A program made the position numbers and the translations under genes. The notes under the pieces are model-generated. The model saw only the letters and a list, made by a program, of their open reading frames with translations, searched no databases and was not told the DNA's origin. Below, one piece after another: positions 23,217-31,379 of a stretch of DNA of 33,671 nucleotides; position 1 is the first letter of the stretch, and every line of letters begins with the position of its first letter. The DNA is taken from NCBI GenBank assembly GCA_002722955.1, contig PBMZ01000157.1, forward strand, positions 1-33,671. Reading direction: 5' to 3'. The DNA comes from Planctomycetaceae bacterium. GTDB lineage: Bacteria > Planctomycetota > Planctomycetia > Planctomycetales > Planctomycetaceae.

Positions 23217-24218
23217 CTAACTCTTTTTCTTCCGATCGACGACCGTGCATTCGAGACCAAGCTTATCCATGGCTTCCTTCAGCTTGAGTCCCAACAGCAC
23301 GTGATGAACCCAATTACCCTCGGATGTATTTTCATCCACGGGTGTGTTCGTGCCGCTGTAGGTCATGAACACGGAGGCCTTGTCACTCTTATCCAGATGC
23401 GTAATTGGCGAGGCGTCTTTCATCAGCGAAAGAACGCGTTCGGATTCCCAGTCCTTCTTGCCTTTCACGGCATAAAAGTCGACCAGCGCTGGGTGAAGTT
23501 TCAGGTTGGGTACTCCAAACCATTTGCGGAAAGTTCGCATGTCGTAAGTGGACTGACCACCGGATGTCGCCGCCGCCAAGATCCGTGTCCATTCGCGTGC
23601 AATCGGGTCATCACTGTCGGGCTTCGCAAGATCATCGTGAAAAGCGAGCCACAACGAGATTCCGGCACCTGCCGATCCGCCGAAACAGGCGACACGCTTT
23701 GCATCAATGTTCCATTTCTTTGCATTGTTTCGAATCGTCTGCAAGCCCCGAGCACTGTCGTGCATTGCCACGGGATAAGGGAACTCGCCGCCGTTCGTCA
23801 GGCGATAATTCATCGACGCGAAAGAAATGCCTGCATCCAAGAAGCGTTGTGAGCTCGCTCCACGTTTATCGCCACCTCGAAAGCCACCACCGTGAATGTA
23901 GATCGCGAGCGGGGTCGGCTTGCCGTCTTTTGACTTTGCCAGCCAGATATCGAACGCTTGAAGCTTATGTTGGCCGTACTTGTAGTCGGCATGAGTTGGC
24001 ACGGGACGCTCGCGAGTCGGCTGGTTCTTGCGCCGCTCTTGATTGAACTTCCGAACTTCGTCACGAGTTAGTACGCCATCTTTGTTCAAATCGCTCTTGG
24101 GAAACCGCTCGAGAAACTTCTTAAAGCGTTCATCGTTCTCCGAAGTCAGTTCTTGAGCGAAGGCTGACGCGGCGACAAAGGTCGTCAAGAGACAAAGTAT
24201 GCGAGATGAAGTTGTCAT
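23217..24218 (-). CDS. Secreted alpha/beta-hydrolase esterase with an EF-hand
   Basis: I start at the ATG at 24218, which puts a signal peptide first (MTTSSRILCLLTTFVAASAFA); the frame is open 19 codons further but without signal features. A single EF-hand loop, DLNKDGVLTRDE, follows at residues 43-54. The esterase/lipase domain has the oxyanion motif HGGG at 109-112 and the nucleophile elbow GGSAGAG with serine 182. This EF-hand plus esterase layout is common in planctomycetes; the substrate is probably an acyl or acetyl ester of a polysaccharide, an inference. The 333-residue protein is convergent with the sialidase-like gene, suggesting a glycan-related neighbourhood but not a shared operon. 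Confidence 0.83.
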   Translation of the reverse strand: MTTSSRILCLLTTFVAASAFAQELTSENDERFKKFLERFPKSDLNKDGVLTRDEVRKFNQERRKNQPTRERPVPTHADYKYGQHKLQAFDIWLAKSKDGKPTPLAIYIHGGGFRGGDKRGASSQRFLDAGISFASMNYRLTNGGEFPYPVAMHDSARGLQTIRNNAKKWNIDAKRVACFGGSAGAGISLWLAFHDDLAKPDSDDPIAREWTRILAAATSGGQSTYDMRTFRKWFGVPNLKLHPALVDFYAVKGKKDWESERVLSLMKDASPITHLDKSDKASVFMTYSGTNTPVDENTSEGNWVHHVLLGLKLKEAMDKLGLECTVVDRKKKS

Positions 24219-24302
24219 AGCATCACCGACTGTTTTACAGAGCTTCGTTGGAGTCCAGGCTTTAGCCGCCCGCAACGGCCAGCCGCAATGCAGATTACGA
24301 CA

Positions 24303-24509
24303 CTACAGCTTGAACGAAAGCGCCAACAAGACCGCAAAGACGATGGCCATAAAGCCCACAATCGTGATAAATAGGCGAGTCGCCCGGCGAATGATTCGCT
24401 CGGGTAATTCATAGCGGCTGGCGCTGTAGACCAAGCTGATGACGAACGCCAAGGGAAACACGTACCAAGTGAAGTTGGAAGCGGCCAGGAGTGTGAGTGA
24501 TGCCATCAT
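24303..24509 (-). CDS. Small membrane protein, unknown function
   Basis: A 68-residue hydrophobic protein starting MMASLTLLAASNFTW, with two membrane segments at about residues 14-28 and 46-66 and a basic, arginine-rich loop between them (SRYELPERIIRRATRLF). Two adjacent ATGs (24509 and 24506) are possible starts. It begins 13 bp after the stop of the DUF6677-type gene and probably shares its transcript. I do not recognise a characterised family. Confidence 0.7.
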   Translation of the reverse strand: MMASLTLLAASNFTWYVFPLAFVISLVYSASRYELPERIIRRATRLFITIVGFMAIVFAVLLALSFKL

Positions 24510-24522
24510 GTGATTGCTCGAA

Positions 24523-25476
24523 TTACGCTTCCGCGGCTGCGGCCTCGGGTTCTTTGGTTTTGCTTGCGTGTGACTCGGACTGCTTTTTCTTGGCTTCTTC
24601 TTCGGTCGGTTCGTCTCCGTATCCGTAAGCCGGTCCTTCGTAAGCGTCCCAAACCGCCAGCAGGTTGAGTAACCCGGCAATCCACGTGAAGACCAACGCC
24701 AACTCCATCTGCTTGCCCAAGATGCGGTTCAAGTGTTGCTCGGCATCGTCTTCAATCGGGACCTGGTAGTAATCCCAAAACGCCCGAGGCACCGTGCCCT
24801 CGATGATCGCGACTTCGTATTCATGCGCCTCGCCCTTTTCGTGAACGTGGCACATGACGTATCGACGATCGCTGGCAAACTGATCCTGAACTGGGTCCTC
24901 TTCTAGCCGCAAGTACTGAAAGCTAATGTTTTCGCTGGCAAATATCTGTGGTCCGACTTCGACAGGATCACCCAATTCCAGTTCGATTGGCTCTTTCCCG
25001 TCGATCGTTCCCTTCAGCGATCCGTTGACTTCCCAACTCATTTCGCCGCCATCTTGAACCAGTGTGAGCTGACCTTCGATGTCGCGGACTGCATCCTCAC
25101 CAGCAAATCGGACACGCCCCTTAAACGGTGCCTCCAGTTTCTCACCCAGCGACGATTCCTTCTCGATTCGATGATTGGCGTGAAAAGGATCCTGTGGAGC
25201 GTCATAACGTTTGTGCTGAATCAAGGCGCCCATCGCCGGCAACCCGACTCCGATCTGAGCGAAGAAACCGATCGTCTTGCTGCGACCAGTCCACTTGTAA
25301 TAGACGGTTTTCCAATTGCCGAGATGCATTCCGTAGAAAAACGTTCCCAGGATACAAACCGTATAAATCGCCGCTTTGAAGTATCGCCCCTGGTACCAAT
25401 GCCCAGCACCTGGGATCAAATACCCCAAAACCGCTGCGACAACAGGGTTCTTCAATTTTACTCGAGGATCAGTCAT
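24523..25476 (-). CDS. DUF6677-type planctomycete membrane protein
   Basis: I chose ATG at 25476 because the recognisable sequence begins immediately (MTDPRVKLKNPVVAAVLGY); the open frame extends to 25566. This 317-residue protein has an N-terminal pair of membrane segments with the motif LIPGAGHWYQGRYFKAAIY, similar to TM2-type domains. A soluble region of about 150 residues follows, which may be a beta-rich domain, then a C-terminal membrane segment (LALVFTWIAGLLNLLAVWDAY) and an acidic, alanine-rich tail. I believe this matches DUF6677, conserved in planctomycetes, but that is from memory. Function unknown. A small membrane protein gene follows in the same operon. Confidence 0.75.
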   Translation of the reverse strand: MTDPRVKLKNPVVAAVLGYLIPGAGHWYQGRYFKAAIYTVCILGTFFYGMHLGNWKTVYYKWTGRSKTIGFFAQIGVGLPAMGALIQHKRYDAPQDPFHANHRIEKESSLGEKLEAPFKGRVRFAGEDAVRDIEGQLTLVQDGGEMSWEVNGSLKGTIDGKEPIELELGDPVEVGPQIFASENISFQYLRLEEDPVQDQFASDRRYVMCHVHEKGEAHEYEVAIIEGTVPRAFWDYYQVPIEDDAEQHLNRILGKQMELALVFTWIAGLLNLLAVWDAYEGPAYGYGDEPTEEEAKKKQSESHASKTKEPEAAAAEA

Positions 25477-25807
25477 GGACTTATCGATGAGAAGCCCCAT
25501 CCCCACGTTGCACGTTTCGATACCGTCGTTTGGCCCGAAGACGAGATTCTCGCCAAAAAGAAACAACGAGGCTGGATGGAAGCTGGAAGATTTAGGTCAA
25601 GGATTTCGGACTCAGTATTTCAACGGAAGTTGGCTGTCGATGATAGATATTCAATTGTAAGTATATCGCCCGGCGATGTAAAGTCGTTTTTCCGAGATCG
25701 AGACAGTGGCGATCGACCTGACATTAAGCATTGCAGCACGCGCATGTGTGTTTGCGGTCATGCCAGCCGCTCTATAGCCACCTTCCCGATTCGGTGAAGA
25801 ACCTGAT
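25477..25807. other. Intergenic region, no gene seen
   Basis: These 331 bp separate the DUF6677-type gene and the stop of the PQQ propeller gene on the same strand. It includes a short dyad ATCGCC-C-GGCGAT at 25665-25677. I see no coding signal; the DUF6677-type promoter should be in its left half. Confidence 0.45.
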
Positions 25808-27049
25808 TTATTTGAGCGACCAACGAATCAGCGACGTGGTGTCTTTGATCAGCAAGCTATCTTCCAGCAACACGGGTGGCGCCCACGTCGCGGTCTCGGC
25901 GACTTGATACGAGGCGACCTTTTTGTATTCGTCTGGCGTTGCCGCGACGATCTGTACCTCGCCGGAATCCGTAAGTGCCACGATGTGACCGGGAATCGAC
26001 AAGAACGTGACGTTCGAACCCAGCCGACCCGGACCTTGCCACTTGATGTCTCCGCTGTTCGGATCAAGGCAGAAGAGGCGGCCCTTTCCATAGTGCGACA
26101 TTCCGTACAAGTACTTCCCGTTCATGACGGCAGTACTCATATCCAGAGCAACTTTACGTTGATGCCAGAGTTGCTTAACCCCCCACGATTTTCCGAATCG
26201 TCGAGGTTCGATGCTTTGGATGCCTCGGTTTTCGCCGCCGAGCAAGATACGGCCCTTATGAAACGTGGGCGTTGGCATATTTTGGTCCGTGCCGACGTGT
26301 GGAGCGGAATACTTCCAAAGCAACTTGCCAGTTTCACTTTCGATGCCGGACAAGAATAGATGATTCCATTCGACAATCTGTTTGACGCCATTGGTTTCCA
26401 CAAGCAACGGGGACGAATACGAAGCGCCAACATGCCCTTGTTGCCATTCTTCGTTACCTGTTCGAACGTTGAGAGCCATCAGTGTACCCTCGTCGTCCGT
26501 ACCAAAATGAACAACAACCCGATCTCCATCAACGATTGGTGATGTTGTTGCTCCCCAATTTGGATGGCCACTCTTGAATAGATTCTCGAAGTCGCGTGAC
26601 CACAACTTCTTGCCCGTATCTGCTTTCCAGGCGGTAAGAACACCTGAAATACTAAGTGTAAATACCCGTCCGTCGGCATAGATCGGGCAAGATTTTGGCC
26701 CCTTGCCGTGATACTCGCCACCGCCGCCGACTTTGAAGGGGGCGGGATAGCTCTTCTTCCAGGCGACATCACCCGTTGTCAGATCGACGCAGCGCACGAC
26801 TTCTTCTCCGCCTTGGCGCGAGTGTTGAAAGACGCGATTTCCCACAACAATGGGCGAACCGTATCCGGCGCCAACTTCAGTTTGCCATTGCTTCTTTAGC
26901 TTGGATGGCCAAGTTGTTGGAGCCTTAAAATGGCCGACCCAGCCGTCACGTTTGGGGCCAAGCCATCCTGTCCAGTTGGCATCGTCGGCAAGACAAATGC
27001 CCGCCGATATCGTCGAAGCAACAATCGTAAATGTGAGAAGTTGTTTCAT
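25808..27049 (-). CDS. Secreted PQQ-type beta-propeller repeat protein
   Basis: From ATG at 27049 the 413-residue protein has a signal peptide (MKQLLTFTIVASTISAGICLA) and then WTGWLGPKRDGW, the usual opening of planctomycete PQQ-binding-like propellers. Repeated W-containing blades follow, for example VDLTTGDVAWKKSYPAPF, ADTGKKLWSRDF, VRTGNEEWQQGHVGA and ESETGKLLWKYSAPH. Most such proteins are not proven to bind PQQ and may be scaffolds or lectin-like. It starts 22 bp after the PhoX gene and is probably its operon partner. Confidence 0.88.
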   Translation of the reverse strand: MKQLLTFTIVASTISAGICLADDANWTGWLGPKRDGWVGHFKAPTTWPSKLKKQWQTEVGAGYGSPIVVGNRVFQHSRQGGEEVVRCVDLTTGDVAWKKSYPAPFKVGGGGEYHGKGPKSCPIYADGRVFTLSISGVLTAWKADTGKKLWSRDFENLFKSGHPNWGATTSPIVDGDRVVVHFGTDDEGTLMALNVRTGNEEWQQGHVGASYSSPLLVETNGVKQIVEWNHLFLSGIESETGKLLWKYSAPHVGTDQNMPTPTFHKGRILLGGENRGIQSIEPRRFGKSWGVKQLWHQRKVALDMSTAVMNGKYLYGMSHYGKGRLFCLDPNSGDIKWQGPGRLGSNVTFLSIPGHIVALTDSGEVQIVAATPDEYKKVASYQVAETATWAPPVLLEDSLLIKDTTSLIRWSLK

Positions 27050-27071
27050 TGTCAGTTCTTGTCGTCTTTCC

Positions 27072-28472
27072 TCAGATGCCAAGATCTTCCCACGGGCCAG
27101 TGATGGCAACCGTAAAACCGGGCGATTGGATATTCGCGAACAACCACTTGCCGTCAGAGCTGAAGCAAGCACCGCACCACTCGGAACCCCGGTAGTCGCC
27201 TTTGAATCCCTTGTGCTTCTTGGCCAGTTTCACGTTGTTGGCCGCGAGGGTGACGATGGAACCGTTTGCTCGTAGGCCATGCAGTCGTTGCGGCTTGACC
27301 GAGCCATCCTCGCACAAAACGATGCCGCCACCAGGACGCACAGTCATGTTGTCCGGCGCGTCCATAACTTCTTTCGAAGGTGACTCGAACAGCATCGTGA
27401 TCGTCTGCTCTTTGGGCGAGAGTGCCCAAACTTGACCGGCGCCAGCATCGCCGCCGCTGGTCGAGACGAAGTGGACCAAACCATTGCTCCACCAACATCC
27501 CTCGAGCCTTGCGAATGTTGTCCCGCCAGCCTTCTTGCCTTGCTTGAAGACTCCCAAGCTGTCATTAGTTCCCGGCGAGTGGGGAAGCTCGGGGGCCTCG
27601 ATGTCGACCCATGTGATGTCGATCGTCTTGCCAACTTTACACTTCTTCGAAAGATCGTCCCGGCCTTTTGCCTTGAGCATTTGCAGCTTGCCGCCTTTGG
27701 CAAGTTTGCCTTTCTCATTGGGAACGAACCGATACAGACCTGCTGTGGTTCGGTCTTCCGTTTCATAGACGATTCCCGTTGCGGGATCGACGGCGACGGC
27801 TTCGTGGACGAATCGGCCCATATCCTTCAATGGCTTCGGTTCCTTTGCGGCATCGGCGGGCACTTCGAATATCCAACCGTGATCCTCGGACAGACCAAGC
27901 GGTTTGTCGTTGTACTTGTCGCCAGGACCGTAAGTCGTCTCCTCGCACGACAACCAAGTTCCCCATGGAGTTGGTCCGCCAGCACAGTTTCTGACAGTTC
28001 CCGCCAGCGAACCCCACGCCTTCTTCCATTGGCCGTTGGCCGTGTCGAAATCCATATTCGTGCAGCCGCCGCCAGCTTTGGGGTCGAAACTGATACTTTC
28101 GCCGGCAAAGCTGCGGCTACCGGTTACCTCGTGATTACGACAAAGGGTGACTGTCGAACCTTCAGCCTTGATGACAGCCATACCATCATGACTTCCCGGC
28201 GTGCGGAACCCATCCGACATCGGGTCGTTCAACCAGCCAAACGTGGAATAGCGAAATCCTTCCGGTAACAACAACAGTTCAAGCCCGGACGATGCATCTT
28301 TTGCAGGCACAAGATTCGCCAATGACGACTTGATCTTTTCTTGGCTATCGTCGGCAGCAAGACGTTCAAGGTATCCGCCAAAGGCAGCTCCCGCCAAAGA
28401 CGACATCGCAGCAGTCTTAAAAAAGTCGCGTCGACTGTTTCGATCGCTCAATGAATTGGACGACTTTGTCAT
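27072..28472 (-). CDS. Tat-exported PhoX-family phosphatase
   Basis: This 466-residue protein has a twin-arginine signal (NSRRDFFKTAAMSSLAGAAF) and the PhoX/DUF839 pattern: FRYSTFGWLNDPM, TLCRNHEVTG, GGCTNMDFD, TVRNCAGGPTPWGTWLSCEE, GRFVHEAVAVDPATGIVYETED, and SPGFTVAITGPW near the end. PhoX enzymes are calcium- and iron-dependent periplasmic phosphomonoesterases. The NCAGGPTPWGTWLSCEE segment carries conserved cysteine and glutamate ligands. It is the first gene of a pair with the PQQ propeller gene. I found no phosphate-box sequence upstream. The exact substrate is not established. Confidence 0.9.
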   Translation of the reverse strand: MTKSSNSLSDRNSRRDFFKTAAMSSLAGAAFGGYLERLAADDSQEKIKSSLANLVPAKDASSGLELLLLPEGFRYSTFGWLNDPMSDGFRTPGSHDGMAVIKAEGSTVTLCRNHEVTGSRSFAGESISFDPKAGGGCTNMDFDTANGQWKKAWGSLAGTVRNCAGGPTPWGTWLSCEETTYGPGDKYNDKPLGLSEDHGWIFEVPADAAKEPKPLKDMGRFVHEAVAVDPATGIVYETEDRTTAGLYRFVPNEKGKLAKGGKLQMLKAKGRDDLSKKCKVGKTIDITWVDIEAPELPHSPGTNDSLGVFKQGKKAGGTTFARLEGCWWSNGLVHFVSTSGGDAGAGQVWALSPKEQTITMLFESPSKEVMDAPDNMTVRPGGGIVLCEDGSVKPQRLHGLRANGSIVTLAANNVKLAKKHKGFKGDYRGSEWCGACFSSDGKWLFANIQSPGFTVAITGPWEDLGI

Positions 28473-28614
28473 TCGAGTGTTCCACTGTTTACCTAAAAAA
28501 TGTAAGTGTTCGCATTGAGAATACCGCTTTGCAGCTCAAATTGAAAACAACCCAGGTCGAGACTTGCAAGCTGTACACCTCACCGGCAAACTGCGACTGT
28601 CTTCTTATGCATGA
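28473..28614. other. Divergent intergenic region
   Basis: This AT-richer stretch lies between the PhoX gene (minus) and the unknown gene (plus). It contains a TTTTTTAGG run near 28500. No gene or clear regulatory motif is visible. Confidence 0.4.
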
Positions 28615-28734
28615 AGATATCAACCACAAATCACGAAGTTACTTAATCCCGACGCCACCAACGCCATTGGACTCATCAAGACTGGTCCCAAGATCGCGGG
28701 TAAGCCGCGCCAAATCATACCTGAGTTTCTACCC

Positions 28735-29088
28735 GTGCCAATCGGGTACTCGGGTAATTCAATGATAATTTTGCTTGCCGACAGTCAACTTAAGAGTGCT
28801 GAGTCGAGCCAGCGAATCATTGACTTATTGGAAGAGAAGTATCAGGAGTACAACCCGACCATCTACTATGCTGTAATGACCGCCTGCGGAATCGATTTTC
28901 CTGACGGGTTCGATTTTGATACAGCCGTTTCAATGCAAGACCTGTTTCAAATCCAATCACCGAACAACCCAAGTGGTGCGGCGCAAGGAATTGTCAATCA
29001 CGCAGTGCGTTACGAAATCTCGAATGGCCCGCACTTTTTGTCGTACGTCACCAGCGGCACAGTAAGGGCGCCGGGATCAATTCCATGA
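28735..29088 (+). CDS. Hypothetical protein coupled to the IMPase-family gene
   Basis: A 117-residue soluble protein with no family I recognise. It contains DLLEEKYQEYNPTIYYAVM and QSPNNPSGAAQGIVNHAVRY. The stop codon overlaps the start of the next gene (ATGA), arguing that it is expressed. GTG at 28735 is the first conventional start, but the frame is open back to 28615 and the extra 40 codons (NPDATNAIGLIKTGPKIAGK) also look like protein. A non-standard start such as ATT, or a damaged 5' end, is possible. Confidence 0.5.
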   Translation: MPIGYSGNSMIILLADSQLKSAESSQRIIDLLEEKYQEYNPTIYYAVMTACGIDFPDGFDFDTAVSMQDLFQIQSPNNPSGAAQGIVNHAVRYEISNGPHFLSYVTSGTVRAPGSIP

Positions 29089-29852
29089 AGTCGATCTCAG
29101 AGATTCAACTGCACGCGAGCAAGATCGTCCGCGAAGCTGGCAAGATTGCGCGAGGCTGGTTTGGCAGGACCAGTATTTTGGAGGTGAAGGAAGGTTTTGA
29201 CCCGGTAACGCAAGCCGACAAGGAAATCGACCAATTCGTCAGAGAGAAGCTTTCTCAACCGTTTCCAACACACGGATTCGTCACCGAAGAGGACAAAGAC
29301 AAAGCCGCCGATTCTGAATACGTTTGGGTGTTGGATCCGATTGACGGAACGAAGCACTTCGCTGGCGAGATTCCGTTGTACTCGATTTGCCTTGCCCTTA
29401 AACATCGAGGCGAAACTGTTTTAGGAGTCGTGTACGATCCGGAATCCAATCAGTACTTTGAAGCGATTGAGGGGCAATCTCAACGAAATGGAAAGCCCAT
29501 CAGCGTGTCTCCGAAAACAACGCTCGATCAATGCCTTGTCTGCGTTGAAGTACCAAATATGGAGTCTCTGGACGCAGTGCGTGAGAGGGCACTCGATTGG
29601 TATGGCCGATTAAATCGCGCGTGTCGCCGAGTTCGCATTCTTGGCATTAGCGGGCTTGATCTCGCTTATTGTGCGTCGGGTGGCTTTGATGCATATGCTC
29701 GTTTAGGTTGCCCAACCAAAGAATGGGATGTCGCCGCAGGCTTTTACATCGTGAAGCAAGCTGGCGGCGAAGTGCGGCACGAGCCCAACGATTTGATCGT
29801 CGCCGGGTCGACTGCTCTTTGCGACGAATTACTTGAAGTGCTCAACGACTAG
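29085..29852 (+). CDS. Inositol monophosphatase-family protein
   Basis: A 255-residue metal-dependent phosphatase of the IMPase/FBPase superfamily. The family motifs are all present: DPVTQADKE at 39-47, VTEED at 66-70, WVLDPIDGTKHF at 81-92 (D84, D87) and EWDVAAG at 213-219 (D215). Members remove phosphate from inositol phosphate, 3'-phosphoadenosine 5'-phosphate (CysQ) or histidinol phosphate (HisN); sequence alone does not decide. The hisBC genes elsewhere in the window do not imply HisN since they are 26 kb away. It overlaps the upstream unknown gene and its stop overlaps the convergent sulfatase end by 11 bp. Confidence 0.9.
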   Translation: MKSISEIQLHASKIVREAGKIARGWFGRTSILEVKEGFDPVTQADKEIDQFVREKLSQPFPTHGFVTEEDKDKAADSEYVWVLDPIDGTKHFAGEIPLYSICLALKHRGETVLGVVYDPESNQYFEAIEGQSQRNGKPISVSPKTTLDQCLVCVEVPNMESLDAVRERALDWYGRLNRACRRVRILGISGLDLAYCASGGFDAYARLGCPTKEWDVAAGFYIVKQAGGEVRHEPNDLIVAGSTALCDELLEVLND

Positions 29853-31356
29853 GGTAATCAGCACCGGTAAAGCTGGTCAGAACGGAGTGTTGCCAGCTCC
29901 GCAGCTCCTTGCCCAACTGTTTCGCGATCTCGGGTTTTGACTTCGCAAGGTCTTTCGCTTCGGCCGCATCTTTACGCAAATCGAAGAGCTCGATCTTTTG
30001 TTTGCCTTTGCTTCCGGTCACGACCAGTTTGTATTGGTTGCTGATGAGAGCGCGGGCGCCGGCATAGTTTGGCTCGCTGATCTTCGGGTGGTGGAAGTTT
30101 TGAAAGTTGCGCGTGTAACGGCCACCGAGCATCTTGACCAGCGGCGTTGTCCCTTGCTGCAACTCTGGTTGAATCCACGGTTTCTTTTCCCCGAGGAATT
30201 CCTGGGAGCTATTGTAATTCCAAACGCAAATCGGTCTTGATCGCTCTTCCATCTTTCCGTCGAGCAATGGAACCAAGCTGATGCCATCAAGTGGGCGTTG
30301 GGGGAGTGGTTGATTTGTTAGCTCGCAGATAGTTGGGAGCATGTCGCTGGTGACTGTGTTGACGCTGCTGACTTTGGGCTTCTTGATCTTTGCGGGCCAT
30401 TCAATGACGCCGGGAACTCGAATGCCGGCTTCGTAGACCGTTCCCTTGACTCCGCGAAATGGGCTGGTGGCTAAGCCGCTGCGAGGAACTCCGTTGTCGC
30501 CGCAATACCAGAGCAATGTATTGTCTCGCAGGCCCTTCGATTTCAGATAGTCCCGCAATTTGCCGATCGAACGATCCATCGCGGTGATCTCCGCGAATCG
30601 TTCACGCAAGACTTCACGGAGCGTGCGAGTTGTCGGGCGGCCGGTCTTGTTGCTGGTCAATTTGACCTTCTTGTCTTGATACGATTTTGGCAGGTCGTCG
30701 TAGAGCGCCAAGTCATCGGGCAATCCGCTGTAAGGTTCGTGTGGCGATCCATACCAAACGACCGCAAAGAACGGCTTTCCACTTTCCTGAGCTTCGCCGA
30801 TAAATCGAATCGTCTCGTCGATGATGATTTCGGAACTCTCGCCGGTGAACTTCTCTGGAGGTCCGCCGTTGCGAGAGAGCGTGGGATTCAACTCGAAGAA
30901 ATTGTCATGAGACAGCCATTGATGAAAGCCCATCGCGCCGGGGCTTGTGGGTGAGTTAGACTTTACGGGGCCAAGGTGCCATTTGCCGAAGTGGCCGCAT
31001 TGATAGCCGGCCTTGGCCAAAATCTGGGCGACGCTGATTTCTTCCGGTCGAATTGACCAGTTGGGTGCCAACGTTCCGTAGCGTATCGGATGGCGTCCGG
31101 TAATAACGCTGCCGCGCGTGGGCGAACAGGATGGATGTGCGGAATAAAAACGGTCTAACCGCAGTCCCGTTGCCACCATCTCGGCGAGAACAGGCGTCTT
31201 TAGTTGTGGGTGTCCGTTATAACCCACCTCGTCCCATCCATGATCGTCTCCCATCAACAAGACGATGTTTGGTTGCTCGGCTGAAGCGTCTCGGGCTGAA
31301 GCAATCACAGCTAGCGCCAACAAGATGAGCGTGAAACTTCGGTAAGTATTCGTCAT
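29842..31356 (-). CDS. Secreted sulfatase (formylglycine type)
   Basis: From ATG at 31356 the 504-residue protein has a signal peptide (FTLILLALAVIASARDASA) and the sulfatase N-terminus (QPNIVLLMGDDHGWDEVGY). The active-site motif is PSCSPTRGSVITGRHP, in which Cys77 should be converted to formylglycine. GHFGKWHLG and WYCGDNGVPRSG complete the signature. Planctomycetes encode many such enzymes for desulfating algal polysaccharides; which one this acts on is unknown. GAGAG precedes the ATG. It starts 23 bp after dnaE on the same strand, an unusual pairing, and its 3' end overlaps the IMPase-family gene by 11 bp. Confidence 0.94.
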   Translation of the reverse strand: MTNTYRSFTLILLALAVIASARDASAEQPNIVLLMGDDHGWDEVGYNGHPQLKTPVLAEMVATGLRLDRFYSAHPSCSPTRGSVITGRHPIRYGTLAPNWSIRPEEISVAQILAKAGYQCGHFGKWHLGPVKSNSPTSPGAMGFHQWLSHDNFFELNPTLSRNGGPPEKFTGESSEIIIDETIRFIGEAQESGKPFFAVVWYGSPHEPYSGLPDDLALYDDLPKSYQDKKVKLTSNKTGRPTTRTLREVLRERFAEITAMDRSIGKLRDYLKSKGLRDNTLLWYCGDNGVPRSGLATSPFRGVKGTVYEAGIRVPGVIEWPAKIKKPKVSSVNTVTSDMLPTICELTNQPLPQRPLDGISLVPLLDGKMEERSRPICVWNYNSSQEFLGEKKPWIQPELQQGTTPLVKMLGGRYTRNFQNFHHPKISEPNYAGARALISNQYKLVVTGSKGKQKIELFDLRKDAAEAKDLAKSKPEIAKQLGKELRSWQHSVLTSFTGADYPSR

Positions 31357-31379
31357 GTTGAGTCTCTCGGGAACAATCG

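Noticed and set aside
25054..25797. Open frame of 247 codons on the plus strand opposite the DUF6677-type gene
   Set aside because: Most of it is antisense to the membrane protein; the part beyond 25477 is short and shows no domain or ribosome-binding site.
27432..28268. Open frame of 278 codons on the plus strand opposite the PhoX gene
   Set aside because: The minus-strand frame has strong PhoX motifs and a Tat signal; the opposite frame has no coherent domain.
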